A stretch of DNA of 64,000 bases, taken from contig LLEY01000121.1 in the NCBI GenBank assembly GCA_001414485.1, positions 1-64,000 of the forward strand. Direction: 5' to 3'. The stretch's first letter is position 1; the number at the start of each line of letters is the position of its first letter. This stretch comes from Calycina herbarum (taxonomy: Eukaryota > Ascomycota > Leotiomycetes > Helotiales > Pezizellaceae). Below the pieces are notes generated by a model. It was not told where the DNA came from, did no database searches, and worked only from the letters and a program-made list of their open reading frames with translations. Below are positions 1 to 12,090 of this stretch, one piece after another. Made by a program: the position numbers and the translations under genes.

Positions 1-1043
1 GGGTAGGGGGATAGGGGGGGGGTGGATTTTTCGGATGTTTAGGGAGAGGGAGTTGAATATGGACCTAGGATGGAGAATTTACTTACTCGTTCTTTTTTTG
101 ATAGTGATGATTTTCTTTTCTGTTGAGATAATCTAGTGATTTGTTGGAATCTCTCGTATGATTTTGGATGCTTTGTAGTTTTGAGAAAGTTGAGAATGGA
201 TATCTTTTTATCGCTATTTCCGTTCCTGAAGTAATCAAAGTGTGCCTAATTATGATCCTTTAAAATGCCACCACCGCGAGCTCCCAGATAATATGAAAGA
301 CCAAATAACGTATGCTTTATTCACCAATTATCAGTTTTGTCTAGACATACTCTAAATTCGCTATAAGCAACCTCCATAGTTAGTTGAAATAACAGAAGTC
401 TTCTAAACTGCCTAGGATACTTAGATTAAATAAAGGTTACTCGGATAAGAGTATAAAACTCTATACCTTTAAAACACTCTGAACTTTATTTAATTAATCT
501 AAAAAATCTAAAGACTCTCGAATAATATGAAGCAATAGATTAACTTACTAGACTCAGTACTGAATACTATGAATTAGTAACGTGATTGGTCAATTGCGCA
601 ATTTGGTGAATAAACCCTAAAAGTCACATCAATATCACCTTTAAGTCTTGGGAGTGACTCAAGTGAAACTGAAGATAAGGCTTGTTAAGTAATTGAATCA
701 CCTTTTTTTTTGGACAAGTTCTAAATATTCAAAGTTGCGATTTATGTGGCAGTTGTTTAGGAAGGAGCTAGCATGAGAGCATTTTGATTACGAGGAGCTT
801 AAACTCTGAGCTAATCTATCTAAGGCTCCCTGGGATTCAAGTTTTTCCGTTTTTCACTTTTTGCCTACCTAGTGAACATCACGCGTGGCATCTAGGGTTT
901 CCTCTTCAACGCACCGACACATTACATTGGAGCATACACACTCCAGTACTTTAAAGCAACTTGTATTATATGCTCCCACCCCAAGGTGCTTTTCCTTACA
1001 CTCGTATGCTTGCCTTTCCAAAAACCAAACGAACCGCTCAGAA
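1..1043. other. AT-rich gene-free stretch
   Basis: No convincing coding region on either strand; only short shadow frames. It begins with a G-rich tract and then becomes AT-rich, and it contains one copy of the AT-rich repeat listed separately. The right end is the 3' flank of the broken DUF6594 gene on the minus strand. Confidence 0.5.
333..575 (+). repeat. AT-rich dispersed repeat, copy A
   Basis: The block shares an ordered series of short matches with 51567-51815 on the same strand: GTCTAGACATAC near the left end, then TTAAATAAA, ACTTTATTTA, CTCGAA and finally TTACTAGACTCA. Spacing is similar in both copies, and the differences are mostly A/T substitutions. I infer two old copies of one repeat family that have been strongly mutated, possibly by RIP. 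No coding capacity remains. Confidence 0.5.
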
Positions 1044-2018
1044 TCATGCGCTTGAGACAACCACTGACAAAATCGCAGCATAAGCAGCAGCTATACCCAT
1101 TGTCGCCAAGTTTGAAGCCCTCAAAGTTGTCGAGATCAAAACCGAAAACAATGCAATCCAAATCGAGATCGTGATCAAGCGATCTCTTTTCGTTGTCTGG
1201 TTGGGAATCATGATAAGTGGTAGAACCATGAAAGCACTTGCTGATACCGCAACTACGAAACGCGATAGGATATCTGCGACAAGAGCTGTGTTTTGGTAGG
1301 CACTTTTTTGGGGAAATCAGCGCTTCTGGACACGTTCTTCGTCTTCTTGGCTCTTATTACACATTCTCCAGTATCGAAGTTGCTGGAGTGTTTTTTGGAT
1401 TCCTCGACGGAAAGGATCATGTTCTGTTCGAGTACCGAGATCGACTCGGACGAGTCTTGTTTGGTAGATTTCGTAAGGGTGAAGTTCGCTTCTTTCTTTG
1501 TAATTATCTTTGTCATCTATCAGCGAAAATGTCTCCATTGCCATCACTTTGTTGAAGGCAGCTAGTGCTTCGTCCATCCTTGTGTAAGTATATATAGGCA
1601 TTGCTATAGGCATCTTTTGCGAACCGTATTCTTTGAGCAACCTTCGGAGTTTGAGAAGCATTGAATCCGTAACGAATTCTTCTTCATTGGGTACAATGGG
1701 ATCCCTTTGGAGACCAAGCGCATCGCGTCCTCCGTTGTTCTCATGACTGCCAGATCTAATGCCAACCTGGTAAACCTGCCGGTCCAGCACAGAAATCTCT
1801 TCCTCTAGGAAATGGAGATTTACAAGGTGGCTTGTTTTGAGTCGTCGGAAGTCATAAAGCCTCAGGGTGTTGCCGGCTGTACTATGTCTCCGGATCTTCT
1901 GAAATAAATGGCTACGACGCTCGTTTAGAGAAGCGTGGAGGTCCAACTGTTGAGTAGTTCGAGCGTTGCTTCCCAGGAAAACGATATTTTGCTCTGATTC
2001 TGTCGGAGCTGTTGCCAT
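1044..2018 (-). pseudogene. DUF6594 membrane protein, interrupted by one in-frame TGA
   Basis: The frame from ATG at 2018 runs 233 codons to TGA at 1319-1317 and then continues in the same frame to a stop at 1044. The total would be about 323 residues, a usual DUF6594 length. The N-terminal part has the family pattern LRLYDFRRLKTSHLVNLHFL followed by EEEISVLD. After the stop comes the expected helical tail: ALVADILSRFVVAV, then a helix around IWIALFSVLISTT, then AAAYAAILSVVV. No intron of suitable phase removes the TGA, and the two halves abut as in intact family members. One CGA-to-TGA change would explain it. It is therefore a recent pseudogene, a polymorphic null allele or a sequencing error. 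The family's function is unknown; membrane location is inferred from the C-terminal helices. Confidence 0.7.
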
Positions 2019-2825
2019 ATTTCACGAACTATTGCTCAGGAATTGCTCGTTCTCTTCACCTACTCTTGTATTTGTTTCGCAATATGCTTGCAGTCCACCC
2101 GGGCGAGTTCTGTCGCCCGGTGACAGTATTTCCCGACACCACATATTTCGTGCATTTCGTTTTATTGGTTCTCGCTTTCAACTTGTAAGTGGTCGTGCTC
2201 CTCGTTCAGGGTATACCTGAACGGTCTCTTCTCAGTGTTGTTGTATTTAAATCAATTGTTCCAAGTACTTTAGGAGAATTATTTAATTATCTGATACCTC
2301 TTTCGACAATCAATATATTTTCCCCATGCCTCCGTGTATAATTCCATTATTTGAGTATATGTTGGTCGAAAACAGGTCACTCTGTACGGTGGAGGGCGCA
2401 GCGAATAACAACACGTGTACAGCGATAGAGCCCAGCACCAGGATCCTTCAAGCCTCGCTCCTTATAACATTGAGACCTCTTGAAATTTCCTAGTTTCCTA
2501 CCAGCTTGACCAAAAAACTCACAACTTTGTAGCTTTTGAGCCCATTTTATTTCTTTTCCGCAGGTCATCAGACTTCTTGAATCTTGTGCTCTCCTGTTGA
2601 TATCGAAATTTCACATACCTAGCCTCGTGAGGCTGGCGTCGAAACTTCCCAACCACAATTCGTGGAGTCTTTCAACTTCCTCAACACATATCGTCCCCTG
2701 ATTTCCATTGGAGCTTCGCAGTCCTTGCTTTTATCAAGTGACAGCAAAATCACCCATTTACCGGCATGGCAAAACCCAAAGAATACTCCACGAGTTGGAG
2801 GAAGCCTTTCAAGATTCAACGACAA
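2019..2825. other. Intergenic, nothing recognised
   Basis: Upstream region of the broken DUF6594 gene and left flank of the NLR-like relic. Short frames on both strands show no family features. I see no repeat or RNA gene here. Confidence 0.4.
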
Positions 2826-4462
2826 ACCAAGACCTACAAATGCTCAGAGTATAACGTTGCCTAGATCTACGCTCTACGCGACACCGAACTTCTAGCGGCA
2901 CGAATCTTGCTCGATGAGGAGCATAGCACTCCGTCATATAGCACCAAATACGATCGAAACACATATATCTGTGGAATGATCGGGGAACATAGAGTGGTGA
3001 TAGGAGATCCGGAAATGTGAATGCCGATCATCTCACTGGTCCGACTGTTTCAAGCCTCGTATAAGCACGAAGAGGACTACTTTTCCGAATGTGCTGAGTG
3101 CCTAGCGGAGCCGCTTGTTGAAAAACCGAAACATGCTGATGCTAGGCCTCACTCATCTTTTCAGTTCCACCTCGGGACTATTGCTAGTGGAGGGGCTGTC
3201 AATCAAGACGAAGAATTGAGGCTTTTTGATTCCATTGTACTGACATGAATTCAGTGAAGTGCTGGCAGAAAGGCTCTTAAAACAACTAGAGTACATGCCC
3301 TCGCAATTACTCAAGCAGCCGCCATCATCAACCAAAATGCAATTGCAACACTGCAATACTACTTGCAAAAACTAAAACCATCTCACTTGAAAGACCAAGT
3401 AGTACTCAACAAGGAGTTGCTTGACTCTAGAAGACATCCTAATGCTGTCTTCCGTGCATGGCAGATTACCTACGTACAGATAGAATCCGATAATACGAAT
3501 GCCGCTCATATATTGTCTTTGATGGCCGCCTTGGACAATCAGGCAATTCCTCTCATACTTTTGCAAGAGGGAGACGAAATTGAGGTGGAGGAAATTGAAG
3601 CTATCCAAACGCTTCTCGATTACTCGCTTATCAAGGGGGGAATATTCTCAATTCTTTTCAATGCATCCACTGCAGCAGCTAGTAGGTCCCGCCTTACTTA
3701 AAAAAGCATATTTCACTCCAAAATTCCGTATGACTCAAACTGATTTCCTTTAGTTAACCCAAGATTGGCTTAAGCTTGATAAACCCCTGCTGGAGAGCTG
3801 GCAGGATCACGCTATAGTACATCTATCAGGCCGAATGCCAGATTTCGATTATAACCAGAAACAAGAAGAGCTCGAACGGAATATACATGCATGTTCCATA
3901 ATTCTGCCGCACGCAATATTTCTTTCCTCTTACGACTCCGAAAAGGAACTTCAGAAAGCAAGATCGCTGCGAAAGGTCTCCGATTTTGAAGAAGTTCTTG
4001 GGAGATATCAAGGCGCCTAGCAGCACCGACCAGAAGCGTATGATATATTGCGACATTCTTGGGGATAGTAGTAGAGATACTATCGATATTAAAACCCGAA
4101 TGGGGGCTCTTTTGATCTTGTTGGGGAAGCATGATTATGCCAAAATCATCCTTACGCAAATTTTAGAACAATAAAAAGAGATGTTGGGAAGTGAGCAGAT
4201 ACGCACGTACAATTCTGCGAATTCTTTTCAGCACCTAGGAAGTATATGGGTGCATGCCGGAAAATTCGGAAAACCATCAAATAATTACCAACTTGCCCTG
4301 GAAGTGTTTAAAAGTTTGGGTAGCAGAGATGGAAGAGGTATTACACATTCTCCAGGATATTCTTGAGAGACTGAGGAGGTGTCACCCAGAAAACAAAAAG
4401 TTCATTGAAGACGTTGAAGTGGACTGTAATTGGGCGATTGGCCAGCTTTTACCTCAGCTATA
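2826..4462 (+). pseudogene. Decayed NLR-like gene: PNP_UDP / NB-ARC / TPR
   Basis: Pieces in different frames follow the order of a fungal NLR. At 2826-3020: the start of a nucleoside-phosphorylase-like domain (IYALRDTELLAARILLDEEH, then YICGMIGEHRVVIG) with TAG at 2862-2864 where the family has Trp. At 3021-3248: the later part of that domain (ASYKHEEDYFSEC, HLGTIASGGAVNQDEELR). At about 3256-3701: the end of an NB-ARC module (RLLKQLEYMP, frameshift, ALAITQAAAIINQNA, then AAHILSLMAALDNQAIPLIL and IQTLLDYSLIKG). At about 3750-4462: TPR-like helices (LLILLGKHDYAKIILTQILE, MLGSEQIRTYNS), again broken by stops and shifts. The middle of the phosphorylase domain and the P-loop of the NB-ARC are missing. 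Intact relatives are intracellular STAND receptors, some linked to heterokaryon incompatibility. This copy cannot encode a working protein. Confidence 0.8.
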
Positions 4463-5664
4463 GATAAGTAATTGACTTGAATCACAATTGCAGAATGATC
4501 GAGTATTTGGATTGAATTGGATGATTGACTATTAAATATGCTTCAAATGATTACTACTCAACCCCACCATCCAAAGAAAAATTATGTAACATCACTGTTT
4601 GAAATTGATCCAAAATTCTAATACTGACTTGATATAATTCTCGATTTGATGACCCCTCAATGACGTCCAAGACCCCTTTAATATCTCCGTGTGGCCTTCA
4701 CTTTGTCTTGAATGACATTCCTTTTAAACCCCATTTCCCAGATTGTATGGATGGATAACCATCTTTTTCTCTATTGCTCTTTGGCCTATCACTAAATGAT
4801 ACTTTTCTAGAAGTTCTTAAGCAATAACATTAATTTAACAAAGTGACTCACTATAATATAAAACAATTGGATACTAGTCATCCCAAGTCTTCTCGTAACT
4901 TCCATTGATTAATTTAATCCTCCGAGAACTTTTAGGATAATTTAAATTCGTAAACATGATGAACAATCTCTTGTAAATAATTTACACAAATGATACTACT
5001 AGAGAGTGTAAGAATTTATAACAAATACTCTACTCTATTTACCCTCTTTACAACAGCACTCGCTTTCTTCATTCTTCTAGTGCAAATTTACTTGTCGCTT
5101 TGCGTATATCTAGGAAAAACGATATTTCCCAAAAAGCCCTCAACAATTCAAGCAAACGGCGAAGAAAAATCGAAACTCCTTTCTTTCTATCGTTCCAATT
5201 CCCCTAGAACAATTGTTTCCAGCATTTCTAGCACAATGACCTTCGGATGTACGCAGAAAAAAGACCGAGACTCTCACAGGAGGCTTACCCACATCCTATT
5301 CACTAGTAAAGAATTCTTCCACAGTGTTCTGAGTTATAGCAAACGGAAAGAAAAGAGAAGAAGAAGAAGAAGAAGAAGTGAAAACAAATAGCAGTTCCTA
5401 AGTTTCAACTCTTTGTATATTCCAAAATTATATATATGATGGCCACCACGCTGATTGCAAACATCGCCAACTGCTGACTTTTTCCTTCCATCCAAAAGAA
5501 GTGATCCAAGATTCAAATCTTTATGAATCTCCAACGCCCAGCCAGCAAAGACCAAAAGTACGAAGGAGTAACAATCCCAAGTATCTGTCTCTTCCAAACC
5601 CGATACAAAATTACTTACTCTTCTCACAACTAGCTAAAATGTAACCAACCAAACTAATCACCCC
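4463..5664. other. AT-rich intergenic with an AAG microsatellite
   Basis: AT-rich and without recognisable genes. A GAA/AAG microsatellite lies at about 5356-5378. One plus-strand frame at 4990-5391 could encode 133 residues, but its Arg-rich tail is only the microsatellite; I do not accept it as a gene. The right end is the 3' flank of the MFS gene. Confidence 0.4.
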
Positions 5665-7438
5665 TCACAGCCAGTCAACATTCTCCGCCCCAGGCATAAC
5701 CACCTCTCTGGCTCTCTCCGCCTCCTCAACCAACAAATCCCTCTTCATCCCATAAGCCCTCCACCCCACAAAGACACACAAAGCACATCCAACCAAAAAC
5801 GCACTCCCCAGCAAAATCAAATTAACCGGCACCGGATTTCCCCCAAAAACCTTATGAAGCAGAGCATCAAGTCCACTCTGACTAAAATTCATCACCCCCG
5901 CCAAGCAAATAATCAACCCATACACCGTCCCAAAAGTGCGAAACCCAAAGACTTTCGCCGAGTAATCACTCACAGCAGTATAATAAAACGGACGATACAG
6001 AACGAAGAGACAGATATTCGAATAAGCCGCCCATTCATAAGGGAGACAACCTAGGATTCCAATCGTAGTGGCGATGCTTACAAGGGCCATGAGGACGAAA
6101 AATGTACTCGTGTTATCGAGGACCAATCCTATAAGAGGAATGGAGAGGATCCCTCCTAGTGGGAGAGCGATGTCGAAGAAGGTGTTTACTTCCACGGCCT
6201 TGTCGTAGGAGGAGAGGAGGTATTCGTATTGTGGACGGATCGTAGCGACGAAGAAGTTTATTCGCGTCATCTGGATGACGGTGAAGAGGGTGATGAGGAT
6301 GAACCAGGGAGAGAAGATTTGTTGCGTGACTGTTTTTCCATGGAGGGCTCCCCAGACTCCAGAGATGGCGTTTTTGCGCTCTTCTTGTTTGAGCTGCTTT
6401 CCTCCCGATTTGGAGCCTAGGAGATCGGTGATTTCGGAGACTACTGATTGTCGGTTTTCGCGGCTTTCTTCGCGGAGGAGGGCAGTGTGCTCGTCCATTT
6501 GATCGTCGTAGTTTGTGTCCACTTCCTCTACTTGCTTAACCAACTCACCAACTGTCTTGTAAGATGATTTTGGCATGTAAAATATTTGGACAATAAGAAT
6601 GAGCGCGGGTACGATAAGGTAGACGAGGAAGAATCGTTTTGGAATAAAGGTTTCCTCGCTCCACTGATAAAGCATGCGGTACACAAGAAACACCGCACTA
6701 GAAGAATCAAAAGCACCCGTCAAAAGCGCCAGAATAAGACCGGAGTGTTTTGGGAAGGTATTCGAGAGTTGAAACGACGAGATGAACACAAATGGTCCTC
6801 CAAGGGCAAGAAACAAATATCCAGGAATGAATCCGTCAAAAGGTAATTCCCATGCCAACGCAAAGAGCAGAGCTCCAATTGTCAACAAGAAACTTCCGAT
6901 TATACCACAAACCCGAGGTCCAAGAGTATCCAGTATAGCTCCAATTGGAAGAGCTGCCACATTCGTCCCCACGGCTGCAACGGTGAACATCAGGTTGAGA
7001 TGTATTTCCTGATCATAACATGTCCGCACTCCCTTTTCCAACTCTTCTTCCGTGCAAAGGTCTCGATATACATGTTCGCGAATGAGTACTGGTTTGATTG
7101 CGGCATATCCAAAAACGATTCCGGCAGCGAATAGACAGTAGATCACGGCGGTGATGACTTGTACTGCAGAAGAAATCGGTCAGCGGACTGTCACAACCAG
7201 TTTTCAGGGACGACTCTAGATTAGGTGATCACTCACATATTCTCTTCAACTTTGGAACCTCAAAAGCACCAATTGCCTGCGCACTTTCCTCCTCAACTGC
7301 AGGTGGAACCCACGATCCAGGAAGGGGACTGAAGCTCAATTTACGATCTCGAGACCCCGTAGGTGAAGTTCCTCTCTCGGGCGAAAACCGTTCTGGCGCA
7401 AGCGATTCGAAAGATGTGACTCGTTGTAACAACGACAT
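5665..7438 (-). CDS. FMP42-like major facilitator superfamily transporter
   Basis: Two exons, 7438-7237 and 7163-5665, joined across an intron with donor GTGAGT and acceptor CAG in phase 1. The product is 566 residues, starting at the ATG at 7438. The first 65 or so residues are a polar cytoplasmic tail. After that come about twelve hydrophobic helices split by a charged central loop (around QVEEVDTNYDDQMDEH). It resembles yeast Fmp42 and the SLC43 branch of MFS carriers: the first helix follows LQVITAVIYCLFAAG, and YRDLCT occurs in the first outer loop. Yeast Fmp42 was found in mitochondrial preparations; SLC43 members carry amino acids or nucleobases. The substrate here is unknown. Family assignment is good, location and substrate are inference. 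Confidence 0.88.
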
Positions 7439-8153
7439 TGCTTAGTCTGGTCTGGTCTGGTCTACTCTTTCCGTCCGACGCCTGGCACTTTCACCTGTGT
7501 GCTTGGAAGTGTAAATTATACTTTGGGTTTTGGATTAAAGAAATGATTTGTGCTACTAGTACGTTGAGGTTGCGATTGCGCCGTCGAGAAATAGTGTATT
7601 TCAAGTCCACTGAGTCCAAGCTTCCAAAAACGCGGGGTACAAGTAGTTCCAGTTACGTCACGGCGGCTAGGTGAAGGCAAGAATGCAATTGAGAACGCAA
7701 CAGAAAAGAAAAAGTAAAGAAGAGGTAAATATACAAATAATTGAGAACTGAAGAGACACTGACGCTGAAGAAAAAAAGTACAGCCCCTCAGAGCGACTCA
7801 AATTGGAAGAGACTATTGGCAGACCAGAGGCAAAGATCAAAGCAAAAGGTGGAGACATAGAAAAACAAACCTGGTTCTTTGCAATCCAATGGCCCCGGGC
7901 TGATCATGCCGCGGGACCCGTTCCGCCCTCAAACGGCAAAAGAAATTTTCGGGAAAAAATTCATTCTGTTAACCTAACTGATGCTACTACTGTCCCCTTG
8001 AGACACTTTTTTCCTCAAAATTTACAGTACATATTAACAATAAACTCCCAATAAAAGGATCCCAACATCAATGCACTCGCTTCCACAATGATATCCATCA
8101 TCATATCACCCACAAGTGCAAAGATACGGCACCGAGAGAAAGAATTCCAAACA
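7439..8153. other. Upstream region of the MFS gene and 3' flank of the regulator gene
   Basis: Non-coding. A run of short GGTCT-like repeats sits just before the MFS start codon on its minus strand. From about 7680 to 8150 the sequence is the 3' flank of the Zn2Cys6 gene. No repeat, RNA gene or conserved frame seen. Confidence 0.4.
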
Positions 8154-10883
8154 TCAGATTCCATCAAAACCATTCGGTCCCATGAAATTGCCAAAGAAAG
8201 CATTATCGCTAAAGTAGTTTCCATCACCAACTCCGAGAGTCATTCCAATTGCTTGCTCAAACCCATCACCCATAGTATAGCCAAGTTCTAGGCCAAGCGA
8301 AGGATCGACGCTTCCGGGAGTCGTGCCATAGCTTTGCTGGGCTGACATTTGATTCATCGATTCATAATCCGAAAACTGTGGTTGATGTTGTTGCCAATCG
8401 TTCGACGAGCCCGTATAGTGACCACCTTCGCCTCGGGACTCACCTCGAGAATTGTTGGTTGCAACTTCGCTGAGGAGCTGGAGGTTGTTCGCTTGGCTGA
8501 AGTGTTGTTGCCCATTTGAAACTTGCCCATTCTGATCGCGACCCATCGTATCTTGTTCATCAGATGGATGTGGAACCGAATCGGTAGTTAAGAGGGTTGA
8601 AGAAGAGCCAGGCTCCGCACGAGGTGCCGCCTTACCTTCTCGTTGACGATGGAACCATGTCTTCAGCATAAGAAGCACCATCAAAAATTTAGCAGACGGG
8701 CGTGATTTATCATCCGCGGCGGCTTGTCTGAAGAGCTCGACCAAGGTGTCTAGGTGCTGTTCAACCTTCATGTTATCCTTGTTGATAACCTTTCCCAACT
8801 CTGAGTTTGGAGTTGCTGCCGCAAAGTACATCTTGATGAGGACCACAACAGCGTACGCCACTCGAATGAAATTATAGATAGGAAGACATCTGATTGTCTC
8901 CACATCAAATCGGAAGAAGTTCTCCAGGATGCCATCAATCGACATCAAGCAGGTAGAGAGGGCATCGACATGAGCTGTAGTGAGCTTATCAACCTCTCCT
9001 CTATCTCCTAATCCAGCAATGGTCTCTTCAGTAAACGGTGGCTTGAATTCTTCGACATTGTGATCAACATGCATGGCAACCTCATGAGCATACAGACTGA
9101 CTACATGCTGGGTCAATTCAAGGTCAACTGGTTATAAAGTCAGTGGCTGATTCTCTGGTTGATACTTGAGGGGATACTTACTCGACTGAACCCCAGGCGG
9201 TACTTGATCACTCCATTTCTCCAAGTCTCGCTCGAATCCTTTTAGGGCGTATTGTACCTTGGCGTCTGCAATGGTCACGGTGGCCATTGGGTCATCCATG
9301 GAAAATTGAGTACCCACTTCTTCTGCAATGTGTTGGCTGCGGACCCATTGGCAAAGAACTTTATCAGAAGGAGCTGCTTCGGGGGATGTTTCTAGGAACT
9401 CAATGCAATCAACCATAAATGGACCCCAACGAATGAGGTTTGGTCGACGAAGGCCCATAGATGCGGTGCAACACAAAAAGTAACAAGCCAACCATGCTCT
9501 TCTTGCTTCTGCGCTTTCTGGATCAGGATATGGTGTTCGTCGCCAAGGGTTATCTCTCCACAGGCCAGCGTATTTGGTCTTTTTGGGCTTATTTCTCTTA
9601 CCCATGCCAATATCAATTGCCATGACAGCCGCAACGTGAATAAGTTGGTAGAACTTGAGCTCCTCAAAGTGTTCGGGAGGCCAATACCACAGTGTACTGA
9701 TATGTAGAGCTTGGATTAATTCGAGGGTCTTCTCCCCATTGACAATAATACGCTCAGCATATATGCTCATCACTTCCTTGGTCAAAGTGCGTTGTAAGTT
9801 GGGAAATGTCATTCCGGAACTTGCACTGAGAATAGCTAGGAACAGTGTGGGTTTTGTCTTTCGTATGTCTGCCGCCGTGGTACCTGCTGGGAAGACGACG
9901 GCGGGGAGGTGAGGCGCCATCTTTGTAACATAAGAAGCAAACAATGTTGACGCTTCTTCGGCTGAGAGCAAATTTCTATCCACCACATCGGCATACTCAT
10001 GGGTTTGAGCAGCCTTTAGTGCCGATGAAGACTCGCTGACTCCTCTATATTGATGTAGACCGCTTGATTTATCTGCAGAGGATTTGGAACTATTACTATT
10101 TGGTAATGCTGGATCGGTGGCTCCCGAAGATTCGCGTGTTTCCGTATGCTTTCTCTTCTGGCCAGCCATTACCATTGGAGGAACGGATGGTGATTTGGAG
10201 GAGTACTGCTCAGGAACTCTTGGATACCCAGCAAATTCCGGCTGGGTGGATTGAGTAGTGGGCTGGGCAGTGAATAATTGACTGTAGCCGCCATTTGTAA
10301 CTTGTGTGTACGGGTTGTGTGTAGTTTTAACGGCTGTCGCGTTGGGTTCAGTTTCATTTGCTCCATCGGGTTGAACTGCAGAGGCTACTCTGCCCTTCAA
10401 CTGCGCAACGGTTCTCTCCAGTTCTGCGACACGGCTATCGGTCTTCTTTTGTCGTTTGCGACTCGGTGGATTGGTTTGACAAGGCTTGTTGGCTTTGGCG
10501 CATCTTTCGCAAGCTCCACCTGGGATTGGGCTTGCGATACATTTAACCTTCAGATCTGTAAGATATAGGGGTTAGTAGAGCTCTATCTACCATACAGTGA
10601 AGATAAGTCAATTGAATGATCGCGACTACTTACGTCGACACGGTTCACATGCTCTCGGTCGCTTCGAACCCTCTGGAGTTCCAGCGCCATTTTCTGACGT
10701 GGGCTGTGGAGGTTGAGGCGCATAGTGCGATGCTTCCTGGAGGGGAGGATATTGTTGCTGTTGTGGTGATTGAGGATTCGAGGGGTTTGCTGCAATGGGT
10801 GTGTGGAAGGTAGCTGGAGCGATTTGATTTGCGTGAGGCTGAGGATGAGAAGCTGCCAGCCTCGGGTCGATGTTTTGATTCAT
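8154..10883 (-). CDS. Zn2Cys6 transcription factor (War1/Leu3-like type)
   Basis: Exons 10883-10634, 10555-9182 and 9127-8154; both introns have GTAAGT donors and phase 1. The product is 865 residues from the first in-frame ATG. The Zn2Cys6 finger is split by intron 1 and reads C79, C82, C89, C99, C102, C109 with a Pro in the loop, so it should bind DNA as a binuclear cluster. The stretch before it is Pro/Gln-rich. Residues about 230-560 form the fungal middle homology region (LFASYVTKMAPHLPAVVFP; ALHISTLWYWPP; LIHVAAVMAIDIGM; RRAWLACYFLCCTASM). The C-terminal 200 residues are Gln/Gly/Ser-rich, likely for activation. The overall layout resembles the War1 group, but targets are not predictable. 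Coding-like sequence upstream of the chosen ATG leaves the 5' end uncertain. Confidence 0.87.
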
Positions 10884-11516
10884 TGCGGAGCACCGTGGGA
10901 GGGAGCAGGCGACGGGATCGGTCGCGATGTTTCCGTTTTCCGTGGTTGACTGAAGGGAAGGCAAGGTGGCGGTGGCATAAGGGTTGATGGTTCCTTGGAC
11001 GCCGAGGTTATAGCGGCTCAGATAAAGACGCTAGCAGTGCCTTATTAAGTAAGCGAGGATATTCACTCTTGATCAATTAGTCATTATTCCAGTTACGTGT
11101 TTCATTATAGATGTGTTAGCTTTATCTCGAGATTCACTTCTACTGATAATATCATTACTCAGTTAAGGATGAGAATCGCCCTCTTTGGAACTTGATTGTT
11201 CCAACTCCTGAGTCAATAGCCCTAAATTGTTCCAGGATAATTTACCTCAATTACCCTACAAAGTTGGCACAACGAGGGCTAGGTAGGCAGGTGCGAACCT
11301 GAATTGTTTATTGCCATTTTTAATGTGTTGATGTCCATCGTGAGTAAGTTAAGAGGCACTGAAGAGTTAAGTTCAGAAGCGTGACCTGCGTGGCAGGCGC
11401 TAAAAGGACTAAACGCGACTTGGTCTTGCACTGTTAAACACAGAACAGAATCATGCTTCAATAATCGTGTATATTCCCATTATTTTATCAATATTCCGAA
11501 TGCCCACAAGAATCCA
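10884..11516. other. Divergent upstream region; possible missed 5' exon
   Basis: Lies between the regulator (minus) and the PSI-type gene (plus). The minus frame of the regulator stays open from 10883 back to about 11030 and looks coding, but it has no ATG; an acceptor-like CTAG lies at its upstream limit. A further 5' exon of the regulator, or a signal-peptide exon of the PSI gene, could lie here. Neither can be fixed from sequence alone. Confidence 0.35.
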
Positions 11517-12016
11517 ATGGACACCAGTCCAGATGGCCTCCTAAAAAGGTGTTGGCGACATCAAGACGACACAGAGTGTCTGCAAGAAAGCTCATGTAGC
11601 TGGTGCCCAGTGGTAAGGTCATAAGTATCTAATTGAGACGACTGTTCTGATAAAAGCCCCAGTCTTCAAGTTGTGTACCCAATCAGTCGAGAATACCCAT
11701 TCTTGCGCCACTCTTTCGCGCAAATATTTGCCCTCTTCAATCAGAGAGATGGGAATTGAGGTCTAGACCATTTGGAACGCGAGTCTCGACCATCACATTT
11801 CTGACATGCATCGTTACGATATTTGCAACGTTGGCAGCGCTGGTGGGCACTTTCACGGGCGTCAAAATTTCCAAGGTGGTAAGGAGGAAGTGGCAAAGTA
11901 GGGGAGAGGGATGGTGGAAGGTATGGAAGAACTATCGACCAAGGTGGTGGAGGAGACGGAATTCTGGAGTGGAAGACGCCAATCGCGACGACTCTACCAG
12001 GCCATTACTCCAGTAA
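11517..12016 (+). CDS. Small PSI-type Cys-rich single-span membrane protein
   Basis: Exons 11517-11612 and 11663-12016, phase 0. The intron has donor GTAAGG, a CTGAT branch site and a CAG acceptor. The product is 149 residues. Residues 12-36 carry C12, C21, C27, C30 and C36 with the WC motif typical of PSI (plexin-semaphorin-integrin) domains, followed by PILAPL, C55PL and ERWELR. One transmembrane helix spans about 73-100. A tail rich in Trp and Arg follows and ends in PLLQ. The splice joins two Cys-rich pieces smoothly, which is the main support. No signal peptide is visible at the chosen ATG, so an upstream exon is likely missing. Function unknown; I infer a surface or secretory-pathway membrane protein. 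It is convergent with cnxG, about 75 bases away. Confidence 0.6.
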
Positions 12017-12090
12017 CTGGGGATGAAGGCAGGATTTTCACTCTCCAGGAATGCGTCCCAATGACACGCTGACTTGCAACAACCTCAACC

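Noticed and set aside
4990..5391. 133-codon frame with a hydrophobic N-terminus
   Set aside because: The tail is only a translated AAG microsatellite, the region is AT-rich and there is no family signal.
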